A stretch of 64,000 nt of DNA. It comes from Mesotaenium endlicherianum (lineage: Eukaryota > Streptophyta > Zygnematophyceae > Zygnematales > Mesotaeniaceae). The position numbers and the translations under genes are program-made. The stretch is taken from contig WELA01007159.1 in assembly GCA_009602735.1 (NCBI GenBank), positions 216,971 to 280,970 of the forward strand, written 5' to 3'. The notes beneath the pieces are model-generated. The model searched no databases. It saw only the letters and a program-made list of their open reading frames with translations, and was not told the DNA's origin. Shown here in pieces: positions 41,712 through 54,420 of this stretch; position 1 is the first letter of the stretch, and the number at the start of each line of letters is the position of its first letter.

Positions 41712-42423
41712 TGAAAGGGGGAAGGGTGCGGGGAGTGCGCCCATACACACTCACGCACCCTCACCCGCGAGTGGAAGCGTGCACGAGGACCTTTCCTAGT
41801 TGCATACACAAGGTGGAGTGGCCTGGTGGTATGCCACTCTTGCAAGAGTTAGAGGGCTACATGAGAGAGGAGTGGAAAAGAACTCACTTTATTAAGAAAA
41901 GTCGTGTACAAGATAAGAAGGTTAGACTAGACTAAGCCCCCTTTTCTTCCTTATGCTTCCCATTTATCCTTTAACTCTAAGTGTCCTCTCTAGCAAGGTA
42001 CCTCCAGAACCTTCTCCTATGGCTCCTTCCATGTACTTGACCTTGCCTAGTTGGACAAGCTAGCACACTCACACGCACACAATCACACTCTAGAATATTC
42101 TACTACACAATCCACTAACTCCTCACGGAGTTTCTAGAAATTCCACGATCACTTTGGCACTCTACGTAATTGTACGTACTTTCTGGAACCCTCATGTTTC
42201 AATGTCCTACTTTCTGGACTCCAACCGAAATTTTCGTCACTGGACCTGTCCTTGTCACTAAATAGAATCTGTGACATTAAAAACTCACTAAAAACTTCCA
42301 AAATTCATAACTATCTCAATACTTGTCCAAATGACTTGAAATAAAGGCCAAAGTTCTTCTAAAATCACACTCTATGCATATAAAATACTAGAAAGAAACA
42401 AACTACACTTTCATAACCTTACA
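41712..42423 (-). repeat. Element D 3' LTR (712 bp)
   Basis: In element orientation this is the downstream LTR, preceded by the polypurine tract at 42440-42424. It is nearly identical to 45678-46389. Confidence 0.93.
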
Positions 42424-45400
42424 TCATCCCCCTCCTCAAGATGCGACGTCCTCGGCGCATACTAAGCATAAGTGACGTAATATGAGGAATCGAGCTCACA
42501 TATACGCTAGAAAAACACATATTCACATATATTATACAAGTTGCAGGTCTTGAACAGGCTCCAGGTTGATACTCATTACTCCAAACTTGCTCCACTTAGT
42601 GAAAGCTCCATCGCATACATTGTCTCCACACATGGCGTCTCCTTACACAAGTGCATCTTCTCTTCAACTCCTTCGTCTTGGAATAGGCCAATATCTTCAT
42701 AAGGGCTGTAACATACTCCCTCCATCAACTCCACATACTTCAAAGCTGGATCCAAGGCATAATAGTCCGCCAAATCGCCAAAATACTCATTTTTCGCCCT
42801 CTTGGACAAGTGGCAGCTCCTCGTCGCGCCATGTGGCTTACTCGTGGTGCTCTTATAATTTTGACCAGATTACATCATGAACCTAAGTCCACTATGTTCC
42901 TGAACCTTCTGGTACCCTTAGCTACCTCTAGCTCTAAGCCATACTCCTTGTAGAGGTATTGCACTCTCTCACTCGTGTGCGTGACTCGTGGTGACCTCTC
43001 AAGACGCCAAGTGGCACCCCCCTGACTTTTTTTGACATTTTTAGCCTGAAAGTTGTGTAATCTACATAATATCTCCCCTTTGAACTCACTGGTATGCTTT
43101 GTTTCTCCTGATTCCAAGCCTAAGACCATGATACCAGATTGCGCCTTGCCTCACACATGTGGCTCGCACGGCAGTCCAGCAGACCGCCATGTGGCACTGT
43201 CAGGACTTAAATTAATATTTTTATAAAAAAAATTACTTTTTCTGAATCTCAACCCATAGGACTACCTCTCCACAAAATTTCAGAGTCTGAATCAAAGTCT
43301 AACACTCAAACGAGATCGTCACTTTGTGCCTCACGCTCGTAGGACGCAGACGCGCGCAACATGGATAAAGCTCCCGCGCCTACAAATGGCACATGCTTAA
43401 ACCCCTGATTCTGAAACTTGACTATGACTCAAGGAAGGCCTCATACTAGGCCTCTCACATCATGTAGGACTTCTAGTGAAAATATTACCCACTCTCTCCT
43501 AAGTAGGCAAAAAGTAGCCAAAATCTGCCAACTTTAAACCTCGCGCTCGCCTACCCGTAAAACCCTCAAACATAGACAGATTTGAGTATCTTCCAAGCTC
43601 TTGCTCTCAAACTTCTTTCCACTTCACATCTCTTAGTTACAACTGAACTCATGGGACTGGTTTGACCTTGCTTACAAGCACTATAAACAACTATAACACT
43701 CCCCCCCCTCATCATGAAGGTAAGGCGCTTACCACTCGAGTGTCCAAGTCCAGATTTTACGCCTCTCTCGTGCTTGCTTGTATAGGCGCTGATTCTCCTA
43801 GCTTCATGTCCAGGTCTTTGTCATATATCTCCATCTTAGGCAGGACATATCAGCCCCATAACACTTGGTCTCCTCCTCATAGGTCCATATCCATAAAGTC
43901 GTAGTCTCCATCAAGCGACGATAGTAATCTTCACAAGGCATGAGCGCGTAGTCTCGCTCGTGGTGCACCAAACTCCATCATAGTCTTCTCCTTGGCTAGA
44001 TGCTCACTCCCACATACCTCTGGCTCTTCTTGAAGGTCAGCCTTCACACAAGGCTCCAAGAAACACATCTGGAACGCCTCCAAGAGCTCCATAACTTGGG
44101 CATACGCACATACTCTTAGTGCTTGCACCTCATCTTGTGCACGCACACACGTCGTCTTGCAAGCGGGCTTCTCTTGAGCTCACTTTCTAGGAGCTCCTCC
44201 ACTTGAGCAGTTGGGGTCTGCTCTATATATGAGCAAGGGGATCATACACCTCTACTTGCTCCACCGGCGATGTACATTCGCCAAGGTTGTTAGGAGGCAC
44301 GCTTGCTCCGTGTGATGACCGGGCCAAGGTCACCAAAACAAGCGCTTCTCCTTCACCTTCACCTTCCCGCGTCGCTTCTTTGCTAGCGGGCTGAAGATAG
44401 CTACTTGTGGTCATATCTACCTCCACCTATTTCACTATCCTCACTTGACCATACTCCTCCTCGGTCTTCACTTGACCCGTGCACTAAAGCACTAGAGGAT
44501 AGGCTACTCTCTTTGTGCAACTCCTTCCACATGCTTAGCTTCTTGAGTGCACTCTAGCCTTGGTCACCCCAATGACACTTCTTACTACTAAACCCAGCTT
44601 GCCTTGGTGCTCTACTTTCACATGAAGAGCTTCCATAGATGCACCAAAATCTGCCCCTTAACTATGCCATCACACAACTAATGGCACACACGCTTCAAGT
44701 GGGAGACATCTCTTGCACTAGCCCTCTTGCACCAACTTCATACCTTGCTTCTTCTTCCACACCATAGGCTTGTCTTCATCATAGTTCTCAACTCCATATA
44801 CTCCGTAGTACTCTCCTCCATAAGAAAAGAGAAATCTGAACTTGAAAGGCTCCATCTCCATCTCTCCTCTTTGAAGAAAAATCTCGAATACTTCTTCTTC
44901 TTGCTCCAAGCCTTCTCCACGGTGCTTCTCTTCACTTGAGGCTTCTTCTATCTCCATACAAGGTACCAAGCTCCATCATGGCTGGCCTCAAATAACCAGT
45001 GGCTACATAGGAGTGATGCAAGGCAACCCAAATCTGGCCACATACTTGGCCAACTTGGTGCAACACCCCGGTGCACCCTCTCTTGAGCTCCTCATGAGCT
45101 CCTCTTGAGCTTGCGAGTGCTATGCCCGCCAAAGCTCCTAGACTTGCAAGTACACATGCTTGCTAAGTCCCTGGTTGCCTACCCTTAAAATCTGCTCCAC
45201 CTTCATTGAAGATTTGAAATAAAGATGGGCACACACTCCTTTCTAGCCACTATCACCTCTATGCTAAGCCCCCTCGTCAAAGAAAGAGCTTAACACTAAA
45301 GAGCTTGCATCTTCAAGGAAGAATCCAGCCGTGTGAACTCCAGATTCTCTTCATGCTCGTATGTCTCCATACTCAAGCAAAGGCTGCTCTATATTACTTA

Positions 45401-45663
45401 TATCACTACCATGCTTGGGCAACCTTCTCATACTACAAAGAAGACGTACAACAATCTGGTTGCATCCAAGTTGACACTTCTTGGAGCACCTCCCTCTTCC
45501 ATCTCCTCCCTCCTTCAAGAGAGTGAGATGCTAGCTTGCATCAACGTCTTCATGGCTGCCCTTAGCAACTTATAAATCATCCTTGCTTCTCCTCTCTACC
45601 CTCTCTACACTCCTACAAGCATCACCAACCAAAGCTCCCTCCTCCAAATGAAGCAACTAGGTA
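42424..45663 (-). pseudogene. Element D interior: coding relics without RT or integrase
   Basis: Minus-strand relics: 44426-44223 reads MEVDMTTSSYL, then ALVLVTLARSSHGASVPPNN and CTSPVEQVEV, matching the element A stretch around 9470-9660 between protease and RT. 44146-43931 reads an acidic helical peptide (QVMELLEAFQMCFLEP), and 44969-44718 reads a Glu-rich peptide (EEASSEEKHRGEGLEQEEE). These are short and unlinked. The rest of the interior has no recognised domain. The structure fits an internally deleted derivative mobilised in trans. Confidence 0.65.
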
Positions 45664-45675
45664 GCTCCGATACCA
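45664..45675 (-). other. Element D primer-binding site (initiator Met tRNA type)
   Basis: Reads TGGTATCGGAGC on the minus strand, 2 bp inside the 5' LTR; identical to the site in element B. Confidence 0.85.
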
Positions 45676-45677
45676 TG

Positions 45678-46389
45678 TGAAAGGGGGAAGGGTGCGGGGA
45701 GTGCGCCCATACACACTCACGCACCCTCACCCGCGAGTGGAAGCGTGCACGAGGACCTTTCCTAGTTGCATACACAAGGTGGAGTGGCCTGGTGGTATGC
45801 CACTCTTGCAAGAGTTAGAGGGCTACATGAGAGAGGAGTGGAAAAGAACTCACTTTATTAAGAAAAGTCGTGTACAAGATAAGAAGGTTAGACTAGACTA
45901 AGCCCCCTTTACTTCCTTATGCTTCCCATTTATCCTTTAACTCTAAGTGTCCTCTCTAGCAAGGTACCTCCAGAACCTTCTCCTATGGCTCCTTCCATGT
46001 ACTTGACCTTGCCTAGTTGGACAAGCTAGCACACTCACACGCACACAATCACACTCTAGAATATTCTACTACACAATCCACTAACTCCTCACGGAGTTTC
46101 TAGAAATTCCACGATCACTTTGGCACTCTACGTAATTGTACGTACTTTCTGGAACCCTCATGTTTCAATGTCCTACTTTCTGGACTCCAACCGAAATTTT
46201 CGTCACTGGACCTGTCCTTGTCACTAAATAGAATCTGTGACATTAAAAACTCACTAAAAACTTCCAAAATTCATAACTATCTCAATACTTGTCCAAATGA
46301 CTTGAAATAAAGGCCAAAGTTCTTCTAAAATCACACTCTATGCATATAAAATACTAGAAAGAAACAAACTACACTTTCATAACCTTACA
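45678..46389 (-). repeat. Element D 5' LTR (712 bp)
   Basis: In element orientation this is the upstream LTR. It opens TGTAAGGTTATGAAAG and closes CCCCCTTTCA, like the LTR of element A. Confidence 0.93.
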
Positions 46390-46394
46390 GAAAT
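46390..46394 (+). repeat. Element D target-site duplication, right (GAAAT)
   Basis: Identical to 41707-41711. Confidence 0.9.
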
Positions 46395-46605
46395 GGATTA
46401 GCACTCTGCAAGCTATTTCAGATGATGTCCAGTACAGTGATCAACATGTTGCTTTTGCTTCTCGCAACTCAGCTTCCCCTACACCTACAGGGTCCGCAGC
46501 AGCGGAGCTTGCTAACATTGAGGGAACGCGCTTAATGAAGGCAGCAAGGGAGCTGGCTGCAAGAAAAATACTTAGATCGCAAATTGTCGGGGTTAAAATC
46601 TGATT
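46390..46605 (+). pseudogene. 3' continuation of the gene-like sequence interrupted by element D
   Basis: Without element D, the frame runs MQGARTKWISTLQAISDDVQ across the insertion point (41690-41711 to 46395 onward). It continues with SASPTPTGSAAAELANIEGT and RLMKAARELAARKIL to TGA near 46603. Coding continuity across the target site suggests D landed in a former exon. The family is not recognised. Confidence 0.45.
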
Positions 46606-46869
46606 ACTGTCAATTATTGCATGTCCTTATGTCGCTACTTAATATGCTATGTATGAGTTTTTCCATACTGTTGCTTTACAAGTTTTAGATGCTACTTGCT
46701 ATTACAACCTTTTGGCTTATAATACTAGCTATTCATGAATGAATGTATGGTAGTGTCTATGCAATTATGCCAAGTGTCATTCACAAAGAAACTGCCAGGT
46801 TTACTCCTCTTCTTTAGTTTTGATTTCATTCTATTTCATGCATGCATTATCTTGCTTTTTGTTATTAGA

Positions 46870-47049
46870 TTCCAAGAGTTCCTAGTGCACCATTTGTCTC
46901 AAGAGGATGTTCGAAACAATAAGCACCATGAAGGTGCTTACAAAAGTGTCATTACAGGCGCAGCGATATCTCCCACTAATAATACTGAAGGTCGAAGACT
47001 AATGAAGGCTTGCAGTCAGCATACTTCTAACATGAAGGTCTTCGTTCAG
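46870..47049 (+). CDS. Exon-like open segment of unknown gene
   Basis: A stretch bounded by ATTAG at the left and CAG-GTAATG at the right reads FQEFLVHHLSQEDVRNNKHH, then ISPTNNTEGRRLMKACSQHT. The part SPTNNTEGRRLMKA resembles the SPTPTG...EGTRLMKA part at about 46480-46560, so the two may be paralogous exons. No family is recognised and flanking exons are not identified. Confidence 0.35.
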
Positions 47050-47134
47050 GTAATGGATCACCTATCAACCCTTATCATCGTAATTACCTGCAAGCCAGTG
47101 CTAAACTTAAATGATTATTTTGCATGCTACTCTT

Positions 47135-49379
47135 TTACATCCTTCCTACCTTTTTTTTCTTCTCAGCCTGCCAGCTCCTGTCAAGTCTAGTCTTAGGGAG
47201 AGGGACAAGACGAGCAAGTGCCTTGCCACACGCTTCTTGGTGCACACTTTGAGATGATCTGCTCTTTGACATGACTCCACCGTTTTTTTCAAGCCCTCCC
47301 TTTCTCTTGTTTTTGTTGGATGTTTTTCTCCAATAGTGTAGCGTCTTATTGCCTTCTCCACTAAATTGATTAAGGTCACCATACCTCCGGATCATGAGTG
47401 GTATGTGGCACTTAAGAATATGCATATAATTCGGATCATGAGTAATATGTGGCACTTAAGAATATGCATATAAACTATCAAGTGTTTTGATGCACATGTT
47501 GCGACAAAGCAGTGCTCAAAGTCTAATGCAAGCAACTCTACCCTAGCCTCCCTGTCTAATTGCAAGTTTTCGGGTCCAACAAATTGTGCAAGTGCACTCA
47601 TGACACCCCAAACGCTGTCCATGCTTTCTTCTCCTTCACTTTTATAGCAGCTTCCTCCGAGGATGCAAATACATGATTTTGGAGGGTGTGAATTTGCTCA
47701 AGGAGGAGCCAACACTCTCGGCCAATCAAGTTGAGTTTGCCAGCACCTCCCCCTTTCTTGCCCTGTTCATGTGCTTTGGGTGCACCAATAATATGGCATC
47801 TGACAATTTCTTGTAGCAACTATAAGAACTTCTTTTCAGCCTCTTCTCCTGATGCTAGGTTAATATGTATAGTTCTCAAATACAACGTTGAGGTCACTTT
47901 AAGAAGGAGCTGTAACAAGCATGGTACTTAATCACTAGGAGGTTACAGGTACATCCAAGAGTGGTGCCCTTTTGTGTCATTGTCCGCCATGCATGCAGCA
48001 CTTGATACTCCAGCATGGCATTATTGCTCACCTTCTTTAGCTTGCTCCTCATTGACTATATCTTGTCATTATCAAGGTCCTTCTGATTATGAAAATCTTT
48101 TCAGCATAACTCACAGGTCATAGGCAAATTTGGTAGAGCATGAGTTGCATTTCTCATCCTATCCAGCGACCGTAGACGACCAACCCACCCACGTTCTGTA
48201 AGCTCCTCATTGGTTATCTCGCACCACAAACAAGGGTTTGTTGAATGATGCCCCACATAGGCCATACAAAATATTGCTCAGCTTGTAGTTCCCTCCAAGG
48301 TAGAATCGCACCATGTGTGCAAATTCATCTATTTGTATTCCAAAACTTTCCAACGCAAGCATATGTCTTTTCATAATCTTCCAGTATGCTCTTTTGGACT
48401 CGGGTAGTTGTCGTCTCTTGCAGCAGGTGATTGTCTGGTTCACATTGCAAAACGTACCACTGGGAAGCATCTCTAAGAATCTGTACTTTCACCAAACGAC
48501 TGAAAGGTATGTCCAAATTTATTATCTGATAGTTGAGAACCTGCTCCATGGAAACACTCACTCCACCACCTCATTCTTCTTGTATAGGCTTTAGCTCTGC
48601 ATATAGCTCATCAGACATCTTTTGCACGGACCTCATTGATACAAGCTCAAAAATTCTGAGGGTAATGTCTTCAATTATGTGCTTAGGTTCCCACACTCCC
48701 AGTTCGTGCAAGTAGGTCTTGGACATCACGTTCAACAGCAATTGGTACTTTTCTTTAGACAAGCCTATTTAGTATTCTGTGCCATAGTGCTTGGCCTAGA
48801 AGTGTGTCCCAATCCTCTCGTATTTCTGCTATTGTCTTAGAAGTTAAAGCTTGTACCTTGTGTTTTATATCCAACTTTGCTACTACTAGTGCCAGCACTC
48901 CTGCTTGATCAGCCCTGTTCAGATACGCAGCTAAGGTTGTTGCTCTCAGCTCAGGCCCTCCTTTGAACTTCTCATTGATGAATACCCTGATGTCATTCGC
49001 CACCCTCTCCACAGTCTTCGCATGCTTTCCACCAACTCTTGGGTGAGTTTGGGCCTTGGTGATAGGAGTTGAAGTCTGTTCAACTTCCAGGTACCTGTTA
49101 CACTCAATTCACTCTCTAGAGTAGTCTCTTGTTCTTTGTGTTGTTGCTTTAAATCTTATACTTCTTGCTTGTACTTCACACGTCTAATGCTTAGATTATA
49201 TGCAACCTGGTACTTTCTTTAATTTGCTTTGTCAAGGACTGTCCTTTTTGCTTTATTCTACTCACACTTCTAGGTTTCTTAGCTGGGGTAGATGATCGAG
49301 GCAAACCTGTCTTCATTGAAACAAATCTGCCCTTACTGCCTTTGACTTGGTTTGGGTTGTTTGTTGGGCCACGGGTCAA
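47135..49379 (-). pseudogene. Unrecognised decayed gene on the minus strand
   Basis: Ordered minus-strand fragments read a basic N-terminal stretch (GSKGRFVSMKTGLPRSSTPA, 49379-49191), a coiled-coil-like piece with an in-frame TAA (LKQQHKEQETTLESEL, about 49150), and VANDIRVFINEKFKGGPELR (49012-48755). These continue with SKTYLHELGVWEPKHIIEDI (48762-48571), ESFGIQIDEFAHMVRFYLGG (48470-48207) and, after shifts, LQLDREARVELLALDFEHCF (47622-47392). The fragments are helix-rich and non-repetitive, so a real protein once existed here. I do not recognise the family. Shifts and stops make it a pseudogene, or a gene with introns I cannot place. Confidence 0.45.
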
Positions 49380-49879
49380 AAGTGTTTGAGTATGCTAATG
49401 TCACTTTTTTTTGGTTTGGGGTTGGGACAACGCAAGTGTGACAAGAGCACCTAGGGCTAAACGAGATGCAAAGACTTCCATGGAGCAGGCTATTTGTGCA
49501 ATAAGCTAAGGTGGTACAAATTAACTATGGCATAGCTCAGTATAAAGTACAAGCTGGTATCAGAACTGAAAGACCCTAATTTGCAAATGCATAAGCTCTT
49601 GTAAGGGCTAACAATTTTGTTGAAGTATTCAGGGTGGTAGATAGAAAGATGTACAGGCCACTCAGTAAGATTCTGGGTAATCGAGTTGCATATTTTGATT
49701 TATCTTTTTTGCGATATTTTAAATAAAAAGAGGAAGTCCTTTCTCCGCCCCCAACTCTTTGCTCAAAAAGGCGAAAAAATGATCTTCCTCGGCCGTGAAT
49801 AATATTCAACAAAATTGAGTTTTCCCACTAGACCAGTCTCAGAGTGTATCCTCCACAAAATGTGCACTTCTTGTGTTCC

Positions 49880-51090
49880 TCATGTTTATGATAGGGTCAG
49901 GAAGAGGTGGATGAAATTTGACTCAATTTGAGCAGGTGTGGAAGCCATGGTGCCCTCCACAATAGCCTTAGAATTGTGATGCAAAGCACAAATGGCCGTT
50001 ATCGACAGACTTCAGGCAATCACTAAAACTGGCACATCTATTCACAAACAAGTATCATGGATTTAAAACTTGAACCACATACTCTTGAAGGTGATATCTG
50101 TCCATGAAAAGTAAAAAAAAAACCATTTCTTGAAAATCTCAACAAATTGTGGGCCAGCCTATTTTGGCGTGCGAACATTGACACCTGGCAATGTTTGCAC
50201 GTGTGTGGGTTCTATATCATTTGTCAAAATACAAAAAGATTGGTTCTACATGTTCATGGTAGGATCATGTCCGTGTGGATGAAGTTTGAGTCAATTTGAG
50301 TATATGTGGAAGCAATGGTGCCCTACAATGACATGCAAATTCTGTGACACAAAGCACAAATGACTGGTTATTGACAAATTTCATGCAATTACCAAAATTG
50401 GCACATCTGTTGACACACAAGTCTCATGGCTCCCAAATTTGAAGCACATACTCCTGAAGGTAACAACTGTTCATGAAAACATAAAAAACAATATTCCTTG
50501 AATATTTCTAAAAGTGGTGGGCCAGCCTGTTTCAGGCGTGCGAACATGGACATTTGGCAATGTTTGCATGTGTGGCTCATACACAATTTGTCAATATACC
50601 ACTTTTAATGGCTCCACATGTTCATGATAGGTTCATGACAAGATGGATGAACTTTGAGCCAATCTCGGCATATGTGGAAGCCACATTGCTGTGCACAGCG
50701 ACATGCAAAATTTGTGATGCAATGCACAAATGGCCGGTTATCGACAGATTTCAGGCAATGACTAAAATTGGCACACCTGTTCACACGCAAATCTCATGGC
50801 TCTCAAATCTGAAGCACATACTCCTGAAGGTAATAGCTGCCCATGGTTACAAACAAAAGACCATTCCTTGAAAACCTCTAGAAAATGTGGACCAGCATGT
50901 TTCAGGCGCGTGAACTTCGACACCTGGCAATGTTCGCACGTGTGTGGCGTCTACAGGGTGTGTCAAATACATCTGTTTCACGTTCCATATGTTCATGATA
51001 GGGTTATGTAAGGGTGGATGAAAGGTGATCAATTTGGGCGTATTTGGAAGCCATGGTGCCCTGTACAGTAGCATGCAAAATCTGTGACAA
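49880..51090. repeat. Satellite of about 368 bp, three to four units
   Basis: A landmark (GGATGAA followed by TTTGA or similar) recurs at about 49911, 50279, 50647 and 51018, giving periods of 368, 368 and 371. Other landmarks keep pace: CAGGCAAT-like strings, GTGGGCCAGCCT, GCGTGCGAAC and TTTGCACGTGTGTGG. Units differ at many positions, so the array is old. No coding function is evident. Confidence 0.85.
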
Positions 51091-51900
51091 AAAGTGACTT
51101 CCGTGAACAAAGATACATATTTCAGTAAAAATTGAATATTTCACGACATACAACTCTGATTGGGCTGAAACTTTTGGAGAGAATGGAAAACAAGCAGGTA
51201 TACCTAAACACACAAGTTTAGAAATTTCTAACAAATCTGCCGCGAACGCCCAAAAAAGTACAACATTGCACCTAAACGTCCTCAAAGGGCCATTTTGGGT
51301 TTCATGACCACATCAGCTAAGGTCCTCCAAGCTGTCCAACTCATTACATCCTAAGAAATATCATATTTTTTAGGCTGTTTTGTTGAATACACAAAATTGA
51401 CCAGCCTTTGTGCCAAGCCATGAACCCAATTGCTGTGACCCAACTCCCGCCTTGTTGGATCCTCTTACTTGGCTGATCACCGTACGCCCAATCTAAGACC
51501 TTTGCGGCGCCGCTCTGCTCTAACGCTGCCTAACCTAATCAACTCTTAGTAGGTACTGGCTGTAGGCCTCGGCTTAACAGACACCGGCGATTGTTGACCT
51601 GCCTACTCTTTAAGACACCATCAACCGGCCTACTCTACCAAACCGGTTCCGCTAACAAGTCTGAGTTATATCCTTGGCCCAATATCCTAACGGCTTGGTC
51701 TGGGTACTGATTGTTAGTACCTTATATCACTTCCCTCCTCAGGAACCGGGAAGATAAGTATTGCAAAAAGAATGCGGCAAAAAGAGAACCAAGTCCAAAT
51801 AAAAGAATAGCAAAATTATGAAAGGATATCAAGTTATCAAGTTATTAAGTTTATAATGTAAGTTAGTTATCATCAGCGCCATACCCGTCCCCTCCCCGCT
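51091..51900. other. Spacer with a possible decayed LTR end
   Basis: Near 51715-51755 the minus strand reads a purine-rich tract (GAGGAGGGAAGTGA) directly before TATAAGGTACTAACA, which resembles a polypurine tract plus LTR start with TG changed to TA. No partner was found. The rest has no gene. Confidence 0.3.
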
Positions 51901-51994
51901 TTTGGTAGCCCTTGACTTCTCAATGTCGTCGATGGCGCCCTGGTTGCCCTCCATGTTCTTCACATTACTTCAAGTATCTTGTCAAATTGACCAA

Positions 51995-52531
51995 GTACTT
52001 GTGAAAGAACCCTCTGCCCTTTTTGACGTGACCGATGGATTTGGATTTCCTTCAATTTCCATTTTGCGTCACCATCTAATACGTGGGTCTGGTGGTGTAA
52101 TGAATCAGTATCCAAATGAATTGGCGCCTCCTAAACGATTTAAAGTTGTCAACCACAATACTAAATACTTGTTTTGTGGTTTGGCATTGCCACTGCATAC
52201 GCAGATATATTCTCATGAACGTCAAGGAACATGGCATGCATTCATTTCAATGTCAAAAGTCGTCTTTGAAATTTTTTGACATCGTTTTCACACGAACCAC
52301 TAAAAATGACATTATTGTGTGTTGTAACCAACAATATATGGCCGCGACGCAACTCTTAAAGATTACGCGAGAGCGTATCTGTGAGAAAATTCCATATTAT
52401 GTACAAAATTCTATATCTATTCCAATTTCACACCAATTTACTATGGGCCTTCACGCTTTACCGTTTTATCCTTTCACTCATGTAGTTGTCATCCTAAGCC
52501 AGAGAAATATTCAGCGATTATGGCAAATTTG
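51995..52531 (+). pseudogene. Unrecognised coding relic
   Basis: Two overlapping frames read in sequence: YLFCGLALPLHTQIYSHERQ and GTWHAFISMSKVVFEIF to a stop at 52277-52279. A one-base shift then leads to FTRTTKNDIIVCCNQQYMAA and KITRERICEKIPYYVQNSIS, ending at 52530-52532. The composition looks protein-like, but no family is recognised. Confidence 0.3.
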
Positions 52532-52532
52532 A

Positions 52533-54420
52533 CAACTTTAGATGTGTGTATTAATGATGAAAGATCAACCTGTTGTTTAACGAGGGTGTATATATAGTTC
52601 ATCCCAATATTTACATGAACTTCAGGAACTAGAGTCACAAGGTTGTTGATTCTTTGCACGTTCCAGCACACCGCGGCGCATTCTAGGGTCAAATGTGGAG
52701 TTGCAAGGATTTGTCTACTTGTGAGAGCCCGTCAACACCTTTGGAGAATCAGTAAGCTTGTCGGCAAGCTCAGATATACTTTGCAAACATCAAAAAGCTT
52801 GCTAAGAGATGATCTACATTGATTTGGCCAAGCATTTACGTCCACACAATTGAAAATCTATGAAACATACTCTGGCGGTAGACACATAAAACGCACTACT
52901 TAGATAATGATCCCAACTGAAAAATTGCATTAAGAACCTAGAATGGGTCCAGTTTTGAAACCTGCCCAAACTAGTATGCTATTGTCTTAATCTTTGAGAG
53001 CTAAATTGGTTGATTGATCAATATGAGCCGCTTCAACACTTCCACAATTTTTATGTTGAATGAAATTGCCGTGCGTACACGAAGTGTAACCCTTAAATGG
53101 CACCACAAAAGTTTTGTGTTTGAATTACATGGACGTTGATGAGTATTCAGGCTTTAGTTTGGATTATGTCAAACTATGTGTCAAAATACAAAGATTCACG
53201 ACACTTTACGAAATGTGTTTGTTTTACAGCAACTTGTATGTGATAATATGTCTTGGTGTTTTTTGCTTGTGCAGATAGAAAAAGCTACCGCATTGCTGTT
53301 GGGGGAGAGATGTAACGCTGATATGCCATCTTTGAGACATAATCAACGAGATGCTAATTTGATTTTCACAATAAATTATGGCAAGCATGTATACATATGT
53401 TATGCAGGGTCTGTGAATGCAAGGAAGCTAACCTAGACCTAGCTATTGAAGTTGAATTGCCTATGCTGCTCAACTGTTTGGGCATTATTTATGAAACATA
53501 CGAGTAACAAGAAAAGCATGGCAAACGATGTACATTTGCGACCCCTACCTGCGTCAAACATGTAAGTGTCATTGACACTAGTACAACACATTGTACAAAC
53601 AACCTTAATTGCAGATTGTAAATAAGTGACATTGCATACGACGTTGTGCATCATAAATGAATGATACATAGATGCTCATTGGCATGTTCTAGCCTAAACT
53701 CTAAATGTTTACTGCTACGGTGGGTGGATATACAATGGTACGTGGCAATTCTTTGAACATGTTTATTGACTTATTGGATATACTGAATTCATCACAAGCC
53801 TTGCTTTACAATCATTCAGCACTTAATGCTTTCCACCATTTCCTTCTGCCCTTCTTTCAGGCATGCCAATGGCGAACCACTACTATCCTCAACGCGTTCC
53901 TTAATTGTCGCCGCAAGTTTTGTCATCTGCACGCAAGAAAGGCATATACGGCGTCAACCTCTAGCAAGATAATTTTAAACTAGCCTTATGACCTATCTAT
54001 CACATTCATCCGGAAAAATGATAATCCGTGCACTTTCAATATTGATTGCCAGTAACATAAACCCTCAACACCAGACTTCAACCTGCATGCATCACACACA
54101 CCCTCCACCCTTACCCAGACCCAAGCACCCTACCCTGATTTTTGGACAATTAACGTCCGACTCTAAACTTAACCCTCGATTAAATGCTAAGACACGCAAA
54201 AAAATCTTGACGGGAGTCTTAACAGCTCAGCAACGCTGTTTATGGGAAAAGCAAATATGACAGGCGTGTATGCGCAAGCTTCCGTGCCCTGAGGCTCGAC
54301 ACTCGGTCCCCCAAAATTCTTCCCGATCGGAAATTCCTCAAGTGTAGCAGATTGCACATGGGCGCATAAATGATTGAAAACCAAAGAGTACGTAGAAAAA
54401 CATCTCCAGGCACGTCATAA
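52533..54420. other. AT-rich spacer
   Basis: No confident gene. A candidate exon near 53275-53435, after TTTGCTTGTGCAG, is too isolated to call. The right end contains the 3' untranslated region of the coiled-coil gene. Confidence 0.5.

Larger units (their letters stand above)
41712..46389 (-). mobile_element. D: young non-autonomous LTR retrotransposon related to element A
   Basis: Two 712-bp LTRs (41712-42423 and 45678-46389) begin TGAAAGGGGG and end CCTTACA on the plus strand; I see one difference between them. GAAAT flanks the element on both sides (41707-41711 and 46390-46394), a perfect 5-bp duplication. The element reads on the minus strand. The primer site TGGTATCGGAGC is beside the right LTR (45664-45675) and the polypurine tract CTTGAGGAGGGGGATGA is beside the left LTR (42424-42440), the latter shared with element A. 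The 3.25-kb interior has no RT or integrase; one minus-strand piece matches the element A protease-RT linker. It would need proteins from an autonomous relative. Confidence 0.93.

Noticed and set aside
41690-41935. Plus-strand frame repeated at 45677-45901 as a duplicated gene
   Set aside because: Both copies lie in the LTRs of element D, so the repetition is the LTR pair.
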